Of a stretch of DNA of 64,000 nucleotides, positions 40,243-49,600 are shown piece by piece (position 1 is the stretch's first letter; the number at the start of each line of letters is the position of its first letter). Source of the stretch: JBBQVS01 sp963792705. Lineage in GTDB: Bacteria > Chloroflexota > Ktedonobacteria > Ktedonobacterales > Ktedonobacteraceae. The translations under genes were made by a program, and so were the position numbers. Below the pieces are notes generated by a model that saw nothing but the letters and a program-made list of their open reading frames with translations, searched no databases and was not told the DNA's origin. The stretch spans positions 620,001 through 684,000 of the forward strand of contig CAWBXD010000012.1 of assembly GCA_963792705.1 (NCBI GenBank). Reading direction: 5' to 3'.

Positions 40243-41331
40243 CTATGGTTTTGTAACGTTAATCAATGGTTGTTGTTCTCTATTTGTACCACCATCACCA
40301 TAGAGGAAACAGTTTGTCCAATGCCCACCACCCAGTTCTGTTCGTTGAGGAAAGCGTTCACTACAGACGGGCATTGCAAAAGGGCAACGTGGATGGAAAC
40401 GACACCCACTCGGTGGTGTAATAAGGCTAGGAATTTCGCCACGCGCAGGTAGTTCCGTGAGACTCTTGCCATCAACGCTTACCCTATCGGGATCGGGTGC
40501 GGCAGAAATGAGCAGTTGTGTATAAGGATGCTTTGGCTGCTGAATCACCGCGTCGCTCGGTCCTCCTTCAACCATTTGTCCCGCGTACATCACCAGCGTG
40601 TCTTCTGCAAAGTAGCGCGCACTGGCGATATCGTGCGTAATAAATAGTAGGGCTAGCTGCTCCTCTTCCTTCAATCTTAGCAGTAAATTCAGCACGTCCA
40701 AGCGTATTGATACGTCCAGCATCGAGACTGGTTCGTCGGCAAGCAACACCTCTGGCTGTGCTGCCAACGCCCGTGCGATAGCCACACGTTGGCGTTGTCC
40801 ACCACTTAACTGATGTGGAAACTTCTCAATAAACTGCTCAGCAGGACTTAGGCTCACCTTCCTCAGCAAGGCTAAGACTTGTTCCGTCTCCTCCTCTTTC
40901 GTGTGTACATGTCCGTGTACGCGTAGGGGACGGCTGAGATGATAGCGCACATTATGCACCGGATTGAGCGAAGAAAATGGGTCCTGAAACACGAGTTGCA
41001 CATGACGTCGATACTCACGTAACGACGTACCGCCGCCCTTGAGTTCCACGGGATTGCCGCGAAAGCGCAACGTGCCGGAGGTCAAATCATACATACGCGC
41101 TAACATACGTGCAACCGTTGTTTTACCACTACCACTCTCACCCACAAGCGCGGTAGCACGTCCTGGATAAAGCGCGAGCGATGCATCTTCTACCGCATGT
41201 ACGGCGCGAGCGGGACCAAATAAGCGTGCTTGCCGTACTGGAAAGAGCTTGCGAATATGTTCTGCTTCGAGAATAGCACCTTCCTGTCGCGGCTGTTCGT
41301 TTGTTTGTGCTGGGTGTTGTACGATGCTCAT
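40243..41331 (-). CDS. Opp/Dpp-type ABC transporter ATPase (OppF-like)
   Basis: 362 residues. Walker A GESGSGKTT, Q-loop FQDPFSSLNP, signature LSGGQRQRVAIARAL, Walker B LLADEPVSMLD, switch His in FITHDIA. The oligopeptide/HPY C-terminal region has HPYTQLLI and GCRFHPRCPFAMPVC, typical of Opp/Dpp ATPases rather than MalK-type TOBE domains. ATG overlaps the upstream ATPase stop as ATGA. It is the second of two such ATPases in an operon with CUT1 permeases. Confidence 0.92.
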   Translation of the reverse strand: MSIVQHPAQTNEQPRQEGAILEAEHIRKLFPVRQARLFGPARAVHAVEDASLALYPGRATALVGESGSGKTTVARMLARMYDLTSGTLRFRGNPVELKGGGTSLREYRRHVQLVFQDPFSSLNPVHNVRYHLSRPLRVHGHVHTKEEETEQVLALLRKVSLSPAEQFIEKFPHQLSGGQRQRVAIARALAAQPEVLLADEPVSMLDVSIRLDVLNLLLRLKEEEQLALLFITHDIASARYFAEDTLVMYAGQMVEGGPSDAVIQQPKHPYTQLLISAAPDPDRVSVDGKSLTELPARGEIPSLITPPSGCRFHPRCPFAMPVCSERFPQRTELGGGHWTNCFLYGDGGTNREQQPLINVTKP

Positions 41332-42500
41332 TCAGCTTTCCCCCTCTCTGTACGAAGTGCTTGATATTTTTCAGCGAAATCGTCTGCAGACGGTGGTCCA
41401 CCTAACGAGAGCCTTCTATCGTAGAGATGGCATGCGACAAACTGATTTGGACTTTCAAGTGTGGATGGCTGCAATGTTGGCACAATACTACGACACGCAT
41501 CAAAAGCCAGGGGGCAGCGTGGATGAAACGCGCAGCCAGTTGGAACATTGCGTAAGTCTGGTGGTGAGCCAGGAATACCCGTCATGATGCGGCGTGGTCC
41601 ATTAATCGTTGGAAACGATTTGAGTAGACCATAGCTGTAGGGATGGCGTGGGTGCAAGTAGAGATCACGGCGCGACGCCGTTTCGACAAGCTTCCCTCCA
41701 TACATAATCGCCACGTTGTCAGCAAGTTCTAGCAACAGTGACAGGTCGTGTGTGATGAAGATGACCGAGAAATCTAACTGCTCGCGTAAACGCATAATCT
41801 CCGTCAAAATCTCACGCTGCACCACCACATCGAGTGCTGTTGTCGGCTCATCCATAATAATAATTTCGGGCGAAAGGGCCAATGCAATCGCAATTACCGC
41901 ACGTTGTCGCATACCACCGCTTAACTCATGTGGGTAACTGTTCAGACGGTCAGGCGCAATACCCACAAGTTTGAGCAGTTCAAGTGCTCGCAGTTTGCGC
42001 GCATCGGCTCCCATTAAGGGCCGATGCACGTTGAGCACGTCCAGGATTTGCTTCCCAACCGTCATCACAGGATTAAGCGCGTTCATCGCGCTTTGGAATA
42101 CAATGGAAAGCTCGCTCCAACGAAAGGCCCGTAACTGCGTGGGCGTCAATGCCAATACATCAACCGGCTCCATCTCACTAGCATCACGAACGGCGTTCTT
42201 ACCGTTCTTTAGCCGAGAGCTAGCTTCCGTGATATGTACAGCATCAGCGGCTTCACGTGAACGCGGATAGTAGATAACCTCGCCACTCACAATTTCGGCA
42301 GGTGGACGCAACAGACGCGAGATAGCATAGGCTAGTGTTGACTTGCCACTTCCGCTCTCGCCAGCAAGCCCAAGAATCTCGCCACGCCTCAAGGTAAAAC
42401 TTACATTAGTTGCCGCGTGAACCGTCCCATTGCCTGCCACGTAATCTACGCTGAGGTTTCTCACGTCAAGCAGGGTCTCTTTCTCAACCGCAATAGCCAT
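41328..42500 (-). CDS. Opp/Dpp-type ABC transporter ATPase (OppD-like)
   Basis: 390 residues from ATG at 42500, which follows AAGGGAG. Walker A GESGSGKSTLAY, signature LSGGMRQRAVIAIAL, Walker B IIMDEPTTALDVV, switch His in FITHDLS. The C-terminus has RHPYSYGLL and PTGCAFHPRCPLAFDAC, the Opp/Dpp marker. A charged insertion of some 40 residues (around 80-120) lies before the Q-loop. Start at 42524 is possible but would lack a good ribosome site. Confidence 0.92.
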   Translation of the reverse strand: MAIAVEKETLLDVRNLSVDYVAGNGTVHAATNVSFTLRRGEILGLAGESGSGKSTLAYAISRLLRPPAEIVSGEVIYYPRSREAADAVHITEASSRLKNGKNAVRDASEMEPVDVLALTPTQLRAFRWSELSIVFQSAMNALNPVMTVGKQILDVLNVHRPLMGADARKLRALELLKLVGIAPDRLNSYPHELSGGMRQRAVIAIALALSPEIIIMDEPTTALDVVVQREILTEIMRLREQLDFSVIFITHDLSLLLELADNVAIMYGGKLVETASRRDLYLHPRHPYSYGLLKSFPTINGPRRIMTGIPGSPPDLRNVPTGCAFHPRCPLAFDACRSIVPTLQPSTLESPNQFVACHLYDRRLSLGGPPSADDFAEKYQALRTERGKAE

Positions 42501-42524
42501 TATGCCACTCCCTTGACCATACAC

Positions 42525-43448
42525 TCAGCCTTTGACACTGCCGCTTCCCAGTCCACCACGCCAGAAGCGCTGCAAGAGAATACAGCCAGCCAATAGAGGA
42601 ATCGAGGAAACCAAGGCACCCGTCACAATCAAGTTGTAGATTGTTTGCGAATTGGCACCAGCATTCGCACCAGTCACATTCCAGCTTTGTAAGCCCACCG
42701 TCACGGGAAAGAGATTGGGGTCGCTGAACATGACCAGAGGCAGAAAGAAGTTGGTCCAAATGCCCACAAACCCGAAGAGTAAGACCGTCACAAGGGCAGG
42801 AGTCATCAAGTAGAGCGCGATCTGAAAGGTGCGGAACTCGTTAGCCCCATCGATCCGTGCGGCCTCCAGGAGTTCGTCAGGGACCGAGGCTGCTGCGTAG
42901 ATGCGTGCCAGGTAGACGCCGAACGGATTGACGAGACTGGGCAAGAGCACTGCCCAGACGGTGTTGGTCAGCCCCACTGCACTCATCATCAGGTACAGAG
43001 GCAGTGCGAGAGTTGTTGCAGGCACGAGGATGGCCCCTAAGATAACCGAGAAGACAGCGTTACGCCCACGAAAGATATATTTCGCTAACGCATATCCAGC
43101 CATAGCGGCCAGGAAGGTCCCGATCACGCTGCCTACCACAGCGTAGAGCAACGTATTGAGCAGCCAGCGTCCAAAGATGCCATTGCTGTAGGTGAAGAGG
43201 GACTGCAGGTTGGTGAACAGATTAAAGTGGGGGGCGAACCACAGACCGAAGGTACCGAACAAATCGGCTTGACTCTTGGTTGCCGATATCACTAACCACA
43301 AAAAGGGAATCAGAAAGTACAGTGTGAAGATGAGCAGAATAGTCATCGCACCTATGGTCGCCGGGTTGAAGCGACGTGAACGCTCCTGCCGGGAAACGGC
43401 TAATTCCTGCACGGTCGGCATGGGGACGGAAGCAGTTTGTTGACTCAT
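42525..43448 (-). CDS. Carbohydrate ABC transporter permease, MalG-like (CUT1)
   Basis: 307 residues with six predicted transmembrane helices. The EAA loop ELLEAARIDGANEFRTF, which docks the ATPase, is near the C-terminal third. LWLVISATK at the first periplasmic loop is typical of MalG-type subunits. It follows the partner permease by five bases. Confidence 0.93.
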   Translation of the reverse strand: MSQQTASVPMPTVQELAVSRQERSRRFNPATIGAMTILLIFTLYFLIPFLWLVISATKSQADLFGTFGLWFAPHFNLFTNLQSLFTYSNGIFGRWLLNTLLYAVVGSVIGTFLAAMAGYALAKYIFRGRNAVFSVILGAILVPATTLALPLYLMMSAVGLTNTVWAVLLPSLVNPFGVYLARIYAAASVPDELLEAARIDGANEFRTFQIALYLMTPALVTVLLFGFVGIWTNFFLPLVMFSDPNLFPVTVGLQSWNVTGANAGANSQTIYNLIVTGALVSSIPLLAGCILLQRFWRGGLGSGSVKG

Positions 43449-43453
43449 AGTAC

Positions 43454-44401
43454 TTATACTCCTGCCTGTCTTTGCGTCACCCGTAGGACGCTAAACGAGA
43501 AGATACACGTGATCACAGCCAGCACTACCGAGAGCGCGGCAGCATAGAAGTAGTTGTTGTTGCTAAAGGCAGTGGTGTAGGCATAGTAGACGGGCGTGTA
43601 CGTCGTGGAAATATTGTTGGAGATCGCCGAGAGCACTTGAGGCTCCGCGAAAAGTTGTAGCGTTCCAACGATGGAGAAAATGCAGGTTAGAATCAGGGCA
43701 GGAGTCACTAGCGGAATCTTGATGTTCCAGGCCAATCTCCAGCCGACACATCCATCAACCCGTGCAGCCTCGTAGATATCGGTTGGAATGGCTTGCAGGG
43801 CGGCGAAGATGATCAGCATGTTGTAGCCTGCATAGGTCCAGGTGGTAATGTTGGCGATAGACCAGAGCACCAGCCCTGGCCCCAGGAAATCGGGTCCCGA
43901 CATGCCGAGGGCCTCAAAGGTTTTGTCAATCGGGCTGAAGACTGGTTGATAGAAAAAGGCCCAAAGCAGGGCAGCGATGATACCCGGAATGGCAAAGGGC
44001 ACAAAGAAGGCCACACGGAAGAAGGCTTTCATATATACCACCGCCGAGTCGAGGAGCAAAGCTAGCAGAAGGGCAATGCACAGCATAACCGGAACTTGCA
44101 CGATGCCGTAGAGCAACACCCGACCAATACTACTGTAGAAGTTGGGGTCATGCAAGACATCAATGTAATTGCTCAAGCCGTTAAAGCTGACCGTGGCCGC
44201 ACCTAGTCCCAAGCCACTCCTCTGAGACTGAAACAGGCTTTGCTCAATGGCATAGAGAATGGGCACGATATAAAACAAAATGAATACAATCCCGAAGGGC
44301 AAGAGAAACAAATAGGGTGCCAGGGTTCTTGGTCGCAATATTCGTGAGGTTCTCGGTGTACGGGCGACCACATGATCGAGCGAGGTGATTTTCACATCCA
44401 T
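43454..44401 (-). CDS. Carbohydrate ABC transporter permease, MalF-like (CUT1)
   Basis: 315 residues, six helices. LFLLPFGIVFILFYIVPIL near the N-terminus, and the EAA loop IYEAARVDGCVGWRLAW. ATG at 44401 after AAGGAG. It is separated from the binding-protein gene by a 187-bp spacer with a long hairpin. Confidence 0.93.
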   Translation of the reverse strand: MDVKITSLDHVVARTPRTSRILRPRTLAPYLFLLPFGIVFILFYIVPILYAIEQSLFQSQRSGLGLGAATVSFNGLSNYIDVLHDPNFYSSIGRVLLYGIVQVPVMLCIALLLALLLDSAVVYMKAFFRVAFFVPFAIPGIIAALLWAFFYQPVFSPIDKTFEALGMSGPDFLGPGLVLWSIANITTWTYAGYNMLIIFAALQAIPTDIYEAARVDGCVGWRLAWNIKIPLVTPALILTCIFSIVGTLQLFAEPQVLSAISNNISTTYTPVYYAYTTAFSNNNYFYAAALSVVLAVITCIFSFSVLRVTQRQAGV

Positions 44402-44508
44402 CTGCTCTTCTCCTTTCCGAACTAGTACTTCTCTGTACCTGTCGCTTCTTCACGAACCATACAGGCCAGTGAGAGTGAACCAGATGTTGAACTGCTTGTG
44501 AACGACAG

Positions 44509-44574
44509 TCTTTGATGGTTCGGTGAGCACCTCTCATGTTCACTTAGAGAGAATGCTCACCAAGCCATCAAAGA
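44509..44574 (-). other. Intercistronic hairpin between binding protein and permease
   Basis: 21-nt arms 44509-44529 and 44554-44574 with two mismatches and a further CTCTC/GAGAG pairing within. Such stems after binding-protein genes (as in malE-malF) usually raise the binding protein's yield relative to the permeases; this role is inferred. Confidence 0.7.
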
Positions 44575-44588
44575 ACACTAGGCCTAGT

Positions 44589-45935
44589 TTAGCTTGTGAC
44601 GCTAAAACCCTGCTTTTTCATGTAAGTGATGGTACTCTGTTGCGTCGCGTTGAGTCCATCGCTCAGGGTACCCTTCCCATTGACCGCGTTGGCGAAATTG
44701 TCCCCCATGTCGTTGTAGACTTGGACCATCGACGGTCCCCACTGGAAGTTGACATTCACCTGCTTGGCCGAGTCGCTGAAGACCTGGTTGATTACCTGGT
44801 TGCTAAAGAACGGCTGCGCGCTGTTTACACTAGACGAACTTAAAGCGGCGAGAGAGGCTGGATACGCTCCTGTAGAAAACTCTAGTTGGGCACTTTGGAC
44901 GTTCGCACTGATCCATTGAGCGAACGTACTCGCCTCCTGGGGATGCTTCGTGGTCTTGAAGGCTACAGTCGTAGAGCCGCCCCAGTTGCTACTGATGTTT
45001 TGGCCTGCCTGCCACTGTGGAAGGGGAGCTACGCGCCACTTCCCTGCGCTCTGTGGAGCATTTCCCTGAAGGATGCCATTGCCCCATGCGCCAGAAAGCC
45101 AGGTGGCAAGCGTTCCATTTTGCAGTTCGCTGTACCAAGCATTCGTGAAGTCTGGATCAGTCTTGACAAGCTTCTTACTGATCAAATCTTGCCAGTAGGA
45201 AGCGACCTGGAGGGCTTGTGGGTTATTGATGGACACTTTCCAGGATTGCCCACTGGTGCTAAACATGTTCCCACCATTCTGCCACACAAATCCGACGAAC
45301 CAGCCTGGATTGCGAGGTGGAAAGTCCGTGATGTATTCTTTCGAGTTTGCGGCATGCAGTTTCGCTGCGTCATCGGCGTACTGCGCCCAGGTGGTGGGGA
45401 TCGGCAGATTATACTTCTGGAAAATATCTGCCCGGTAGTACAAGGCCATAGGACCACCATCCTGTGGGATAGCATAAACCCCATTGCCGAGAGAGACCTG
45501 GCTCCACATCCAGGACGGGAACTGGCTCTTCACAGAGTTCGCTCCATATTGAGAGAGGTCAACGAGCGATCCGGTTGTCTCGAACTGTGGCAAGGTCTGA
45601 AACTCGACCTGAGAGATATCTGGCTCGTTATTGGCCTTGATAGCCGTAAACAATTTGTCGTATTCAACCGAACCTGAACCCACATTACTCAGAGTAACAT
45701 GAATTTTGGGATGCGACTGGTTGAAGAGCGCAACCTGCTTGTCCATACCAGGAATCCAGGACCAGTAGGTCAAATTTACAGGTCCACTGCTAGTGCTGCC
45801 CCCGGAAGAGGGTGTTCCTGAAGTGGAACTCCCTCCACAAGCAGCAAGTGAAGTCAAGAGCATCAATGCTAGGCCGACGAGCGCGAATTTAACCGTCGCA
45901 TGCCGTCTCCACAGAGGAAATAAAGAATATTGCAT
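44589..45935 (-). CDS. Extracellular sugar-binding lipoprotein (family 1)
   Basis: 448 residues from ATG at 45935 with AAAGGAG upstream. Signal peptide with lipobox SLAACGG, then a Ser/Gly linker, so it is anchored to the outer face of the membrane. SBP family 1 features: LTYWSWIPGMDKQVALFNQ, AIPQDGGPMALYYRADIFQK, WQNGGNMFS. Captures the sugar for the adjacent CUT1 permeases. An in-frame start at 45977 would extend the signal region without support. Confidence 0.92.
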   Translation of the reverse strand: MQYSLFPLWRRHATVKFALVGLALMLLTSLAACGGSSTSGTPSSGGSTSSGPVNLTYWSWIPGMDKQVALFNQSHPKIHVTLSNVGSGSVEYDKLFTAIKANNEPDISQVEFQTLPQFETTGSLVDLSQYGANSVKSQFPSWMWSQVSLGNGVYAIPQDGGPMALYYRADIFQKYNLPIPTTWAQYADDAAKLHAANSKEYITDFPPRNPGWFVGFVWQNGGNMFSTSGQSWKVSINNPQALQVASYWQDLISKKLVKTDPDFTNAWYSELQNGTLATWLSGAWGNGILQGNAPQSAGKWRVAPLPQWQAGQNISSNWGGSTTVAFKTTKHPQEASTFAQWISANVQSAQLEFSTGAYPASLAALSSSSVNSAQPFFSNQVINQVFSDSAKQVNVNFQWGPSMVQVYNDMGDNFANAVNGKGTLSDGLNATQQSTITYMKKQGFSVTS

Positions 45936-46068
45936 TGCTTGAACACTCCTTTGGGTGTGTAATAAACGAGCAATCACGACTACACGGTGACACTACAAGT
46001 CTGAAACGAGATCAAGCGTTGATCCCTCAAAGCAACTAGGAGTACAGAGAACATGGACCTTACAAACC

Positions 46069-47217
46069 TTACAAGGACACATTCGGGGGTGGAGACGCGA
46101 GATGATGAGCAAGACCACTAGACGCACGCACTACAAGACTCGTCGCAAATTGCACACGAATGGGTGACGCACTCTGATTCACTCCTCCTGCTCCATCGTA
46201 TACACTGGAGATGGATGAAATGGGGGTGTTCCATCCACCACCTGTGTCGATAGAAGGGACAGGAGTGTCTAGGAGAGAAAGCAGAACTTCGATACCACGC
46301 TGACCCATTTCGTAGAAAGGTTGTCTTACGGTTGTAAGAGGTGGACGAATATGCGCGGATGGCGAGATATCGTCGAAGCCGATTAGCGCAACATCGCCCG
46401 GAATCTGCAAGTCGAACTCTTCAGAGGCAGCCAGTACTCCATACGCCATTTGGTCGTTGGCGGCGAAAACCGCCGTGGGGCGTTGCTCTTCTGGAAGAGT
46501 AAAGAATTTACTGGCAGCAACTCGTCCGCTAAGTGGTGCAAAATCGCCTTCCGCGACCAGTTGCTCGTCCAACGCTATACCCGCCTCTGTCAATGCTTGC
46601 TTGTATCCATCATACCGCTCACGTGAACAAAGATGACGCATTGGCCCCTGAATATGAGCGATACGACGATGACCAAGTCCGATAAGATAGCGCACCGCAT
46701 CGTAGCCACCCATGCGATTATCAGCACCCACCCAAGGAATCATCGCATCGGGGAGTTCCTGGTCGTCAATAACGACAACTGGAAAGCCGTTTTTGTGCAA
46801 ATCCACTAAATGATGTACTGATTCGCCCATGAACATCGCTAACACACCGGCTGTGAGCTTTGTTGCTAAAATATTGTCGATGAGATGGCTCTTGTCCTTG
46901 TCATGCATTGTGCGGTTAGCACTATACAGGACCAGTTCATAGGGCGTCTGCTCGATGGTTTCGGCAACACCACGCATCACATCCTGAATAAAGGGCTGGG
47001 TAAACGATGGGATGAGCACACCGATGAGACGACTCTTCCCACGTGCCAAATTGGAAGCAGTAGTACTGGGAACAAAGTTTTGTTCCTCGACAATACGCAA
47101 AATGCGTTCACGTGTGGCAGGGTCTACGTCCGGCTTACGATTAAGTACACGGGACACAGTAGCCTTAGACACTCCGGCCAAGCGAGCAATATCATCAATC
47201 GTAGGCTTCCCCGACAT
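46069..47217 (-). CDS. LacI-family transcriptional repressor
   Basis: 382 residues. N-terminal HTH TIDDIARLAGVSKATVSRVL and hinge helix region, then a periplasmic-binding-protein-like sugar-sensing domain with GVLIPSFTQPFIQDVMRGV, RIAHIQGP, PTAVFAANDQMAYGVL, ALIGFDDIS and LTTVRQPFYEMGQRG. C-terminal tail longer than usual. First gene of the minus-strand sugar operon. A palindromic operator lies at its own transcription start, which suggests autoregulation. Confidence 0.94.
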   Translation of the reverse strand: MSGKPTIDDIARLAGVSKATVSRVLNRKPDVDPATRERILRIVEEQNFVPSTTASNLARGKSRLIGVLIPSFTQPFIQDVMRGVAETIEQTPYELVLYSANRTMHDKDKSHLIDNILATKLTAGVLAMFMGESVHHLVDLHKNGFPVVVIDDQELPDAMIPWVGADNRMGGYDAVRYLIGLGHRRIAHIQGPMRHLCSRERYDGYKQALTEAGIALDEQLVAEGDFAPLSGRVAASKFFTLPEEQRPTAVFAANDQMAYGVLAASEEFDLQIPGDVALIGFDDISPSAHIRPPLTTVRQPFYEMGQRGIEVLLSLLDTPVPSIDTGGGWNTPISSISSVYDGAGGVNQSASPIRVQFATSLVVRASSGLAHHLASPPPNVSL

Positions 47218-47245
47218 ATAATCGTCCTACACTTTCACACGCATC

Positions 47246-47281
47246 GTAACCGCTTCCGTAACCGCTTTCGGTATCGGTTAC
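47246..47281. promoter_or_regulatory. Probable LacI-family operator
   Basis: GTAACCG (47258-47264) and CGGTTAC (47275-47281) form a 7-bp inverted repeat with a 10-bp spacer. A further direct copy of GTAACCGCTTCCG begins at 47246. The site covers the predicted start of the repressor gene. Confidence 0.65.
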
Positions 47282-47285
47282 ATGA

Positions 47286-47314
47286 AGTATACTGATGAAG
47301 TATGCCGTTGTCAA
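47286..47314 (-). promoter_or_regulatory. Promoter of the LacI-led sugar operon
   Basis: TTGACA (47314-47309), 17-bp spacer, TATACT (47291-47286) on the minus strand. Predicted start near 47279 lies inside the operator. Confidence 0.75.
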
Positions 47315-47443
47315 GAGATTTTACAGCAAGTTTTGCAAGCAGTGTTTTTTTCCTATTTTTTGCTATAAAAAGGGTGAAATGTGACTTGCAAAACTTCTTC
47401 CTTAAGATTTGCTGAGAATTCTAAGGAAACGAGACTCAAAGGC

Positions 47444-47472
47444 TTGCGTGTCTATCACAAGACAACTATAAT
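47444..47472 (+). promoter_or_regulatory. Promoter of the two-component genes
   Basis: TTGCGT (47444-47449), 17-bp spacer, perfect TATAAT (47467-47472). Gives a leader of about 80 nt for the response-regulator gene. The 340-bp divergent gap holds this, the repressor promoter and the operator. Confidence 0.6.
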
Positions 47473-47557
47473 GAAACAGCGTACATATGTATTTATTTTT
47501 TAGTATGCACTCTAAATTCTATTTGATTTCCTTATATCCATATAAAGGGAGCATCTC

Positions 47558-48328
47558 ATGCAGCAAGGTACAACATGGCAGGGACAGCAGGAGAAGCAAC
47601 CACTCTTGAAGGTCCTGGTGATCGACGACGCCGAAAACATTGTAGAGTTGGTGCGGATTGGACTACGCTACGAAGGCTTCCATGTGGAGTCAGCTTCCGA
47701 TGGTGAGTCGGGCGTAACGCTGGCTCAGCGTATTAATCCCGACCTTATCTTGCTTGACATCATGATGCCAGGCATTGATGGGTTAGAAGTATGTCGGCGT
47801 CTCCGTGCAAATCCAACCACTCGCGATGTACCCGTCCTCATGATTACGGCGAAGGACGAGGTGCGAGATCGTATCGCTGGCCTCGATACTGGTGCCGATG
47901 ACTATCTCACCAAGCCCTTCGACTTCGATGAGTTACTGGCGCGCATTCGCGCCATATTGCGTCGTCAGAACCGCGCGAGATCGACGCAAGCTGGCACAAA
48001 TGGCGATGGTGATAACAATGGGCAAGTGTTGCAATTCGCCGACCTGCGGCTCAATCCTGCAACCCGTGAAGTGACGCGTAGTGGTCGTCTGATTGAACTC
48101 ACGGCAACCGAGTATAATCTGTTACATCTGTTTATGCGCCATCCGCGACAGGTTCTGGATCGTCAAACTATTCTTAACCAGGTCTGGGGTTATGACTTTC
48201 TCGGCGAAACAAATATTATCGAAGTCTATGTGCGCTACCTGCGTGAGAAAATCGAAGACTCGCCCAGCACGCCACGTCTCATTCACACTGTTCGTAGCGT
48301 CGGCTATGTCTTAAAGGGCAATTCTTAG
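47558..48328 (+). CDS. OmpR/PhoB-family response regulator
   Basis: 256 residues. Receiver domain with phospho-acceptor D67 in LILLDIMMPGIDG and Lys in LTKPFDFDELL. C-terminal winged helix: ELTATEYNLLHLFMRHPRQV, VWGYDFLGETNIIEVYVRYL and RLIHTVRSVGYVLKG. ATG after GGGAG. A histidine kinase gene follows after 19 bp. Target genes unknown. Confidence 0.96.
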   Translation: MQQGTTWQGQQEKQPLLKVLVIDDAENIVELVRIGLRYEGFHVESASDGESGVTLAQRINPDLILLDIMMPGIDGLEVCRRLRANPTTRDVPVLMITAKDEVRDRIAGLDTGADDYLTKPFDFDELLARIRAILRRQNRARSTQAGTNGDGDNNGQVLQFADLRLNPATREVTRSGRLIELTATEYNLLHLFMRHPRQVLDRQTILNQVWGYDFLGETNIIEVYVRYLREKIEDSPSTPRLIHTVRSVGYVLKGNS

Positions 48329-48347
48329 CTCAACATAAAGGTTTTCT

Positions 48348-49559
48348 ATGGCAGAGACTCAACGCACCGAAAATAGTACAGAGGACGAACAACATTTGTA
48401 TGTCGTCGAGTTGGCGAGTGAAAAAATCACTACCACGCCGCTTTTTGTGGAACAACGTGTTTCAGGCAACAACGCACCACCTTGGCTGAGACCCTTTTTC
48501 AGTCTCCGTACACAGCTTACAACCGCCTATTGCTTTGTACTGTGTCTCGTCGTCATAGTTCTCTATGAGTTGTTGTACGGTCAGCACACGTCGCATCTCT
48601 ATGCAACAGGTGTTGTCATTGCAACTATTGCAGTTGGGACAGTTCTCGCCTTTCTCGTAAATACTGTTCTGCTACGACCGTTGTGGCGCGTCACGGATGC
48701 ATCACAGGCCATTGCCCTCGGCGATTTGAAACAGCGTGAACGTTTACCCTTGCGTCTGCCACCACAGGATGAGATCGACCGTTTGGCTGGCAGTCTCAAC
48801 GAAATGGTAACGCGCCTGGAACGTGCGGAAGAAATGCAACTCGCATCAGAGCAACGTTTTAGACGCTTCTTTTCGGATGCCTCACATCAGTTACGTACAC
48901 CACTCACATCGCTACGCGGCTTTACCGAGGTCCTTACGCGTGGGGCAAAAAATGATCCAGAAGTATCGGCGCGTGTGCTCGGCTTGATGAAAGGTGAGGC
49001 TGAGCGTATGACCTTCCTCATCAATGACCTCTTAACACTGGCACGACTCGATGATAGTCGTCCCACTAAAAAAGAGTACATTGATCTACTTGCCATTGCA
49101 GCGGAAGAGATAGAGAAAGCACGGCTACGTTCTAAAGACAATCATCCCATCGCGCTTTCTATTCTTACCGAGAAACGCTTGGGGTTAAAGGGCGATCCAG
49201 AACGCATCAAGCAACTTTTCTTCGTCCTGCTTGATAATGCCGTCAAATACGGGCGTCCTGCTCCTGAAGGCACGATTACTGTGCAGCTAGATCGTAAAGG
49301 GGAAGATTCGATTGTGCGAGTAATTGACAACGGTGAGGGGATCGCGCCCAATGATCTGGCACACATCTTCGACGCCTTTTATCGTGGACAGCACAAACGT
49401 TCTACGTCAACCAATAGCTCCACACCTGTTCCCATTGGTACAGGGCTAGGACTCACCATCGCCGTGGCCGTTGTACGCGCTCATCATGGTACCATCTCCG
49501 TCTACAGTGAGCTTGGTAAGGGTACAACCTTCACGGTGAAACTCCCCTGTGCGGATTAG
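48348..49559 (+). CDS. Membrane sensor histidine kinase
   Basis: 403 residues. Two transmembrane segments at about 60-80 and 86-108 with almost no external loop, then HAMP, HisKA with H180 in SDASHQLRTPLTSLRGF, and HATPase with DNAVKYG, DNGEGIAPNDLAHIF and GTGLGLTIAVAVVRAH. The lack of a sensory loop suggests it senses membrane state or works with another protein. Cognate of the regulator just upstream. Confidence 0.95.
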   Translation: MAETQRTENSTEDEQHLYVVELASEKITTTPLFVEQRVSGNNAPPWLRPFFSLRTQLTTAYCFVLCLVVIVLYELLYGQHTSHLYATGVVIATIAVGTVLAFLVNTVLLRPLWRVTDASQAIALGDLKQRERLPLRLPPQDEIDRLAGSLNEMVTRLERAEEMQLASEQRFRRFFSDASHQLRTPLTSLRGFTEVLTRGAKNDPEVSARVLGLMKGEAERMTFLINDLLTLARLDDSRPTKKEYIDLLAIAAEEIEKARLRSKDNHPIALSILTEKRLGLKGDPERIKQLFFVLLDNAVKYGRPAPEGTITVQLDRKGEDSIVRVIDNGEGIAPNDLAHIFDAFYRGQHKRSTSTNSSTPVPIGTGLGLTIAVAVVRAHHGTISVYSELGKGTTFTVKLPCAD

Positions 49560-49600
49560 TTTAGCATGATTTAAAAGTCGTAGAAGCCGATGCTGTTCAC

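Noticed and set aside
40238..40260. GTAACGTTAA near the end of the OppF-like gene as a LacI operator
   Set aside because: It lies inside the coding end of the ATPase gene, lacks the GTAACCG-N10-CGGTTAC form, and no promoter is visible beside it.
44523..45677. Plus-strand frames opposite the sugar-binding protein gene
   Set aside because: Antisense shadows of a clear lipoprotein gene with lipobox; no domain or ribosome site.
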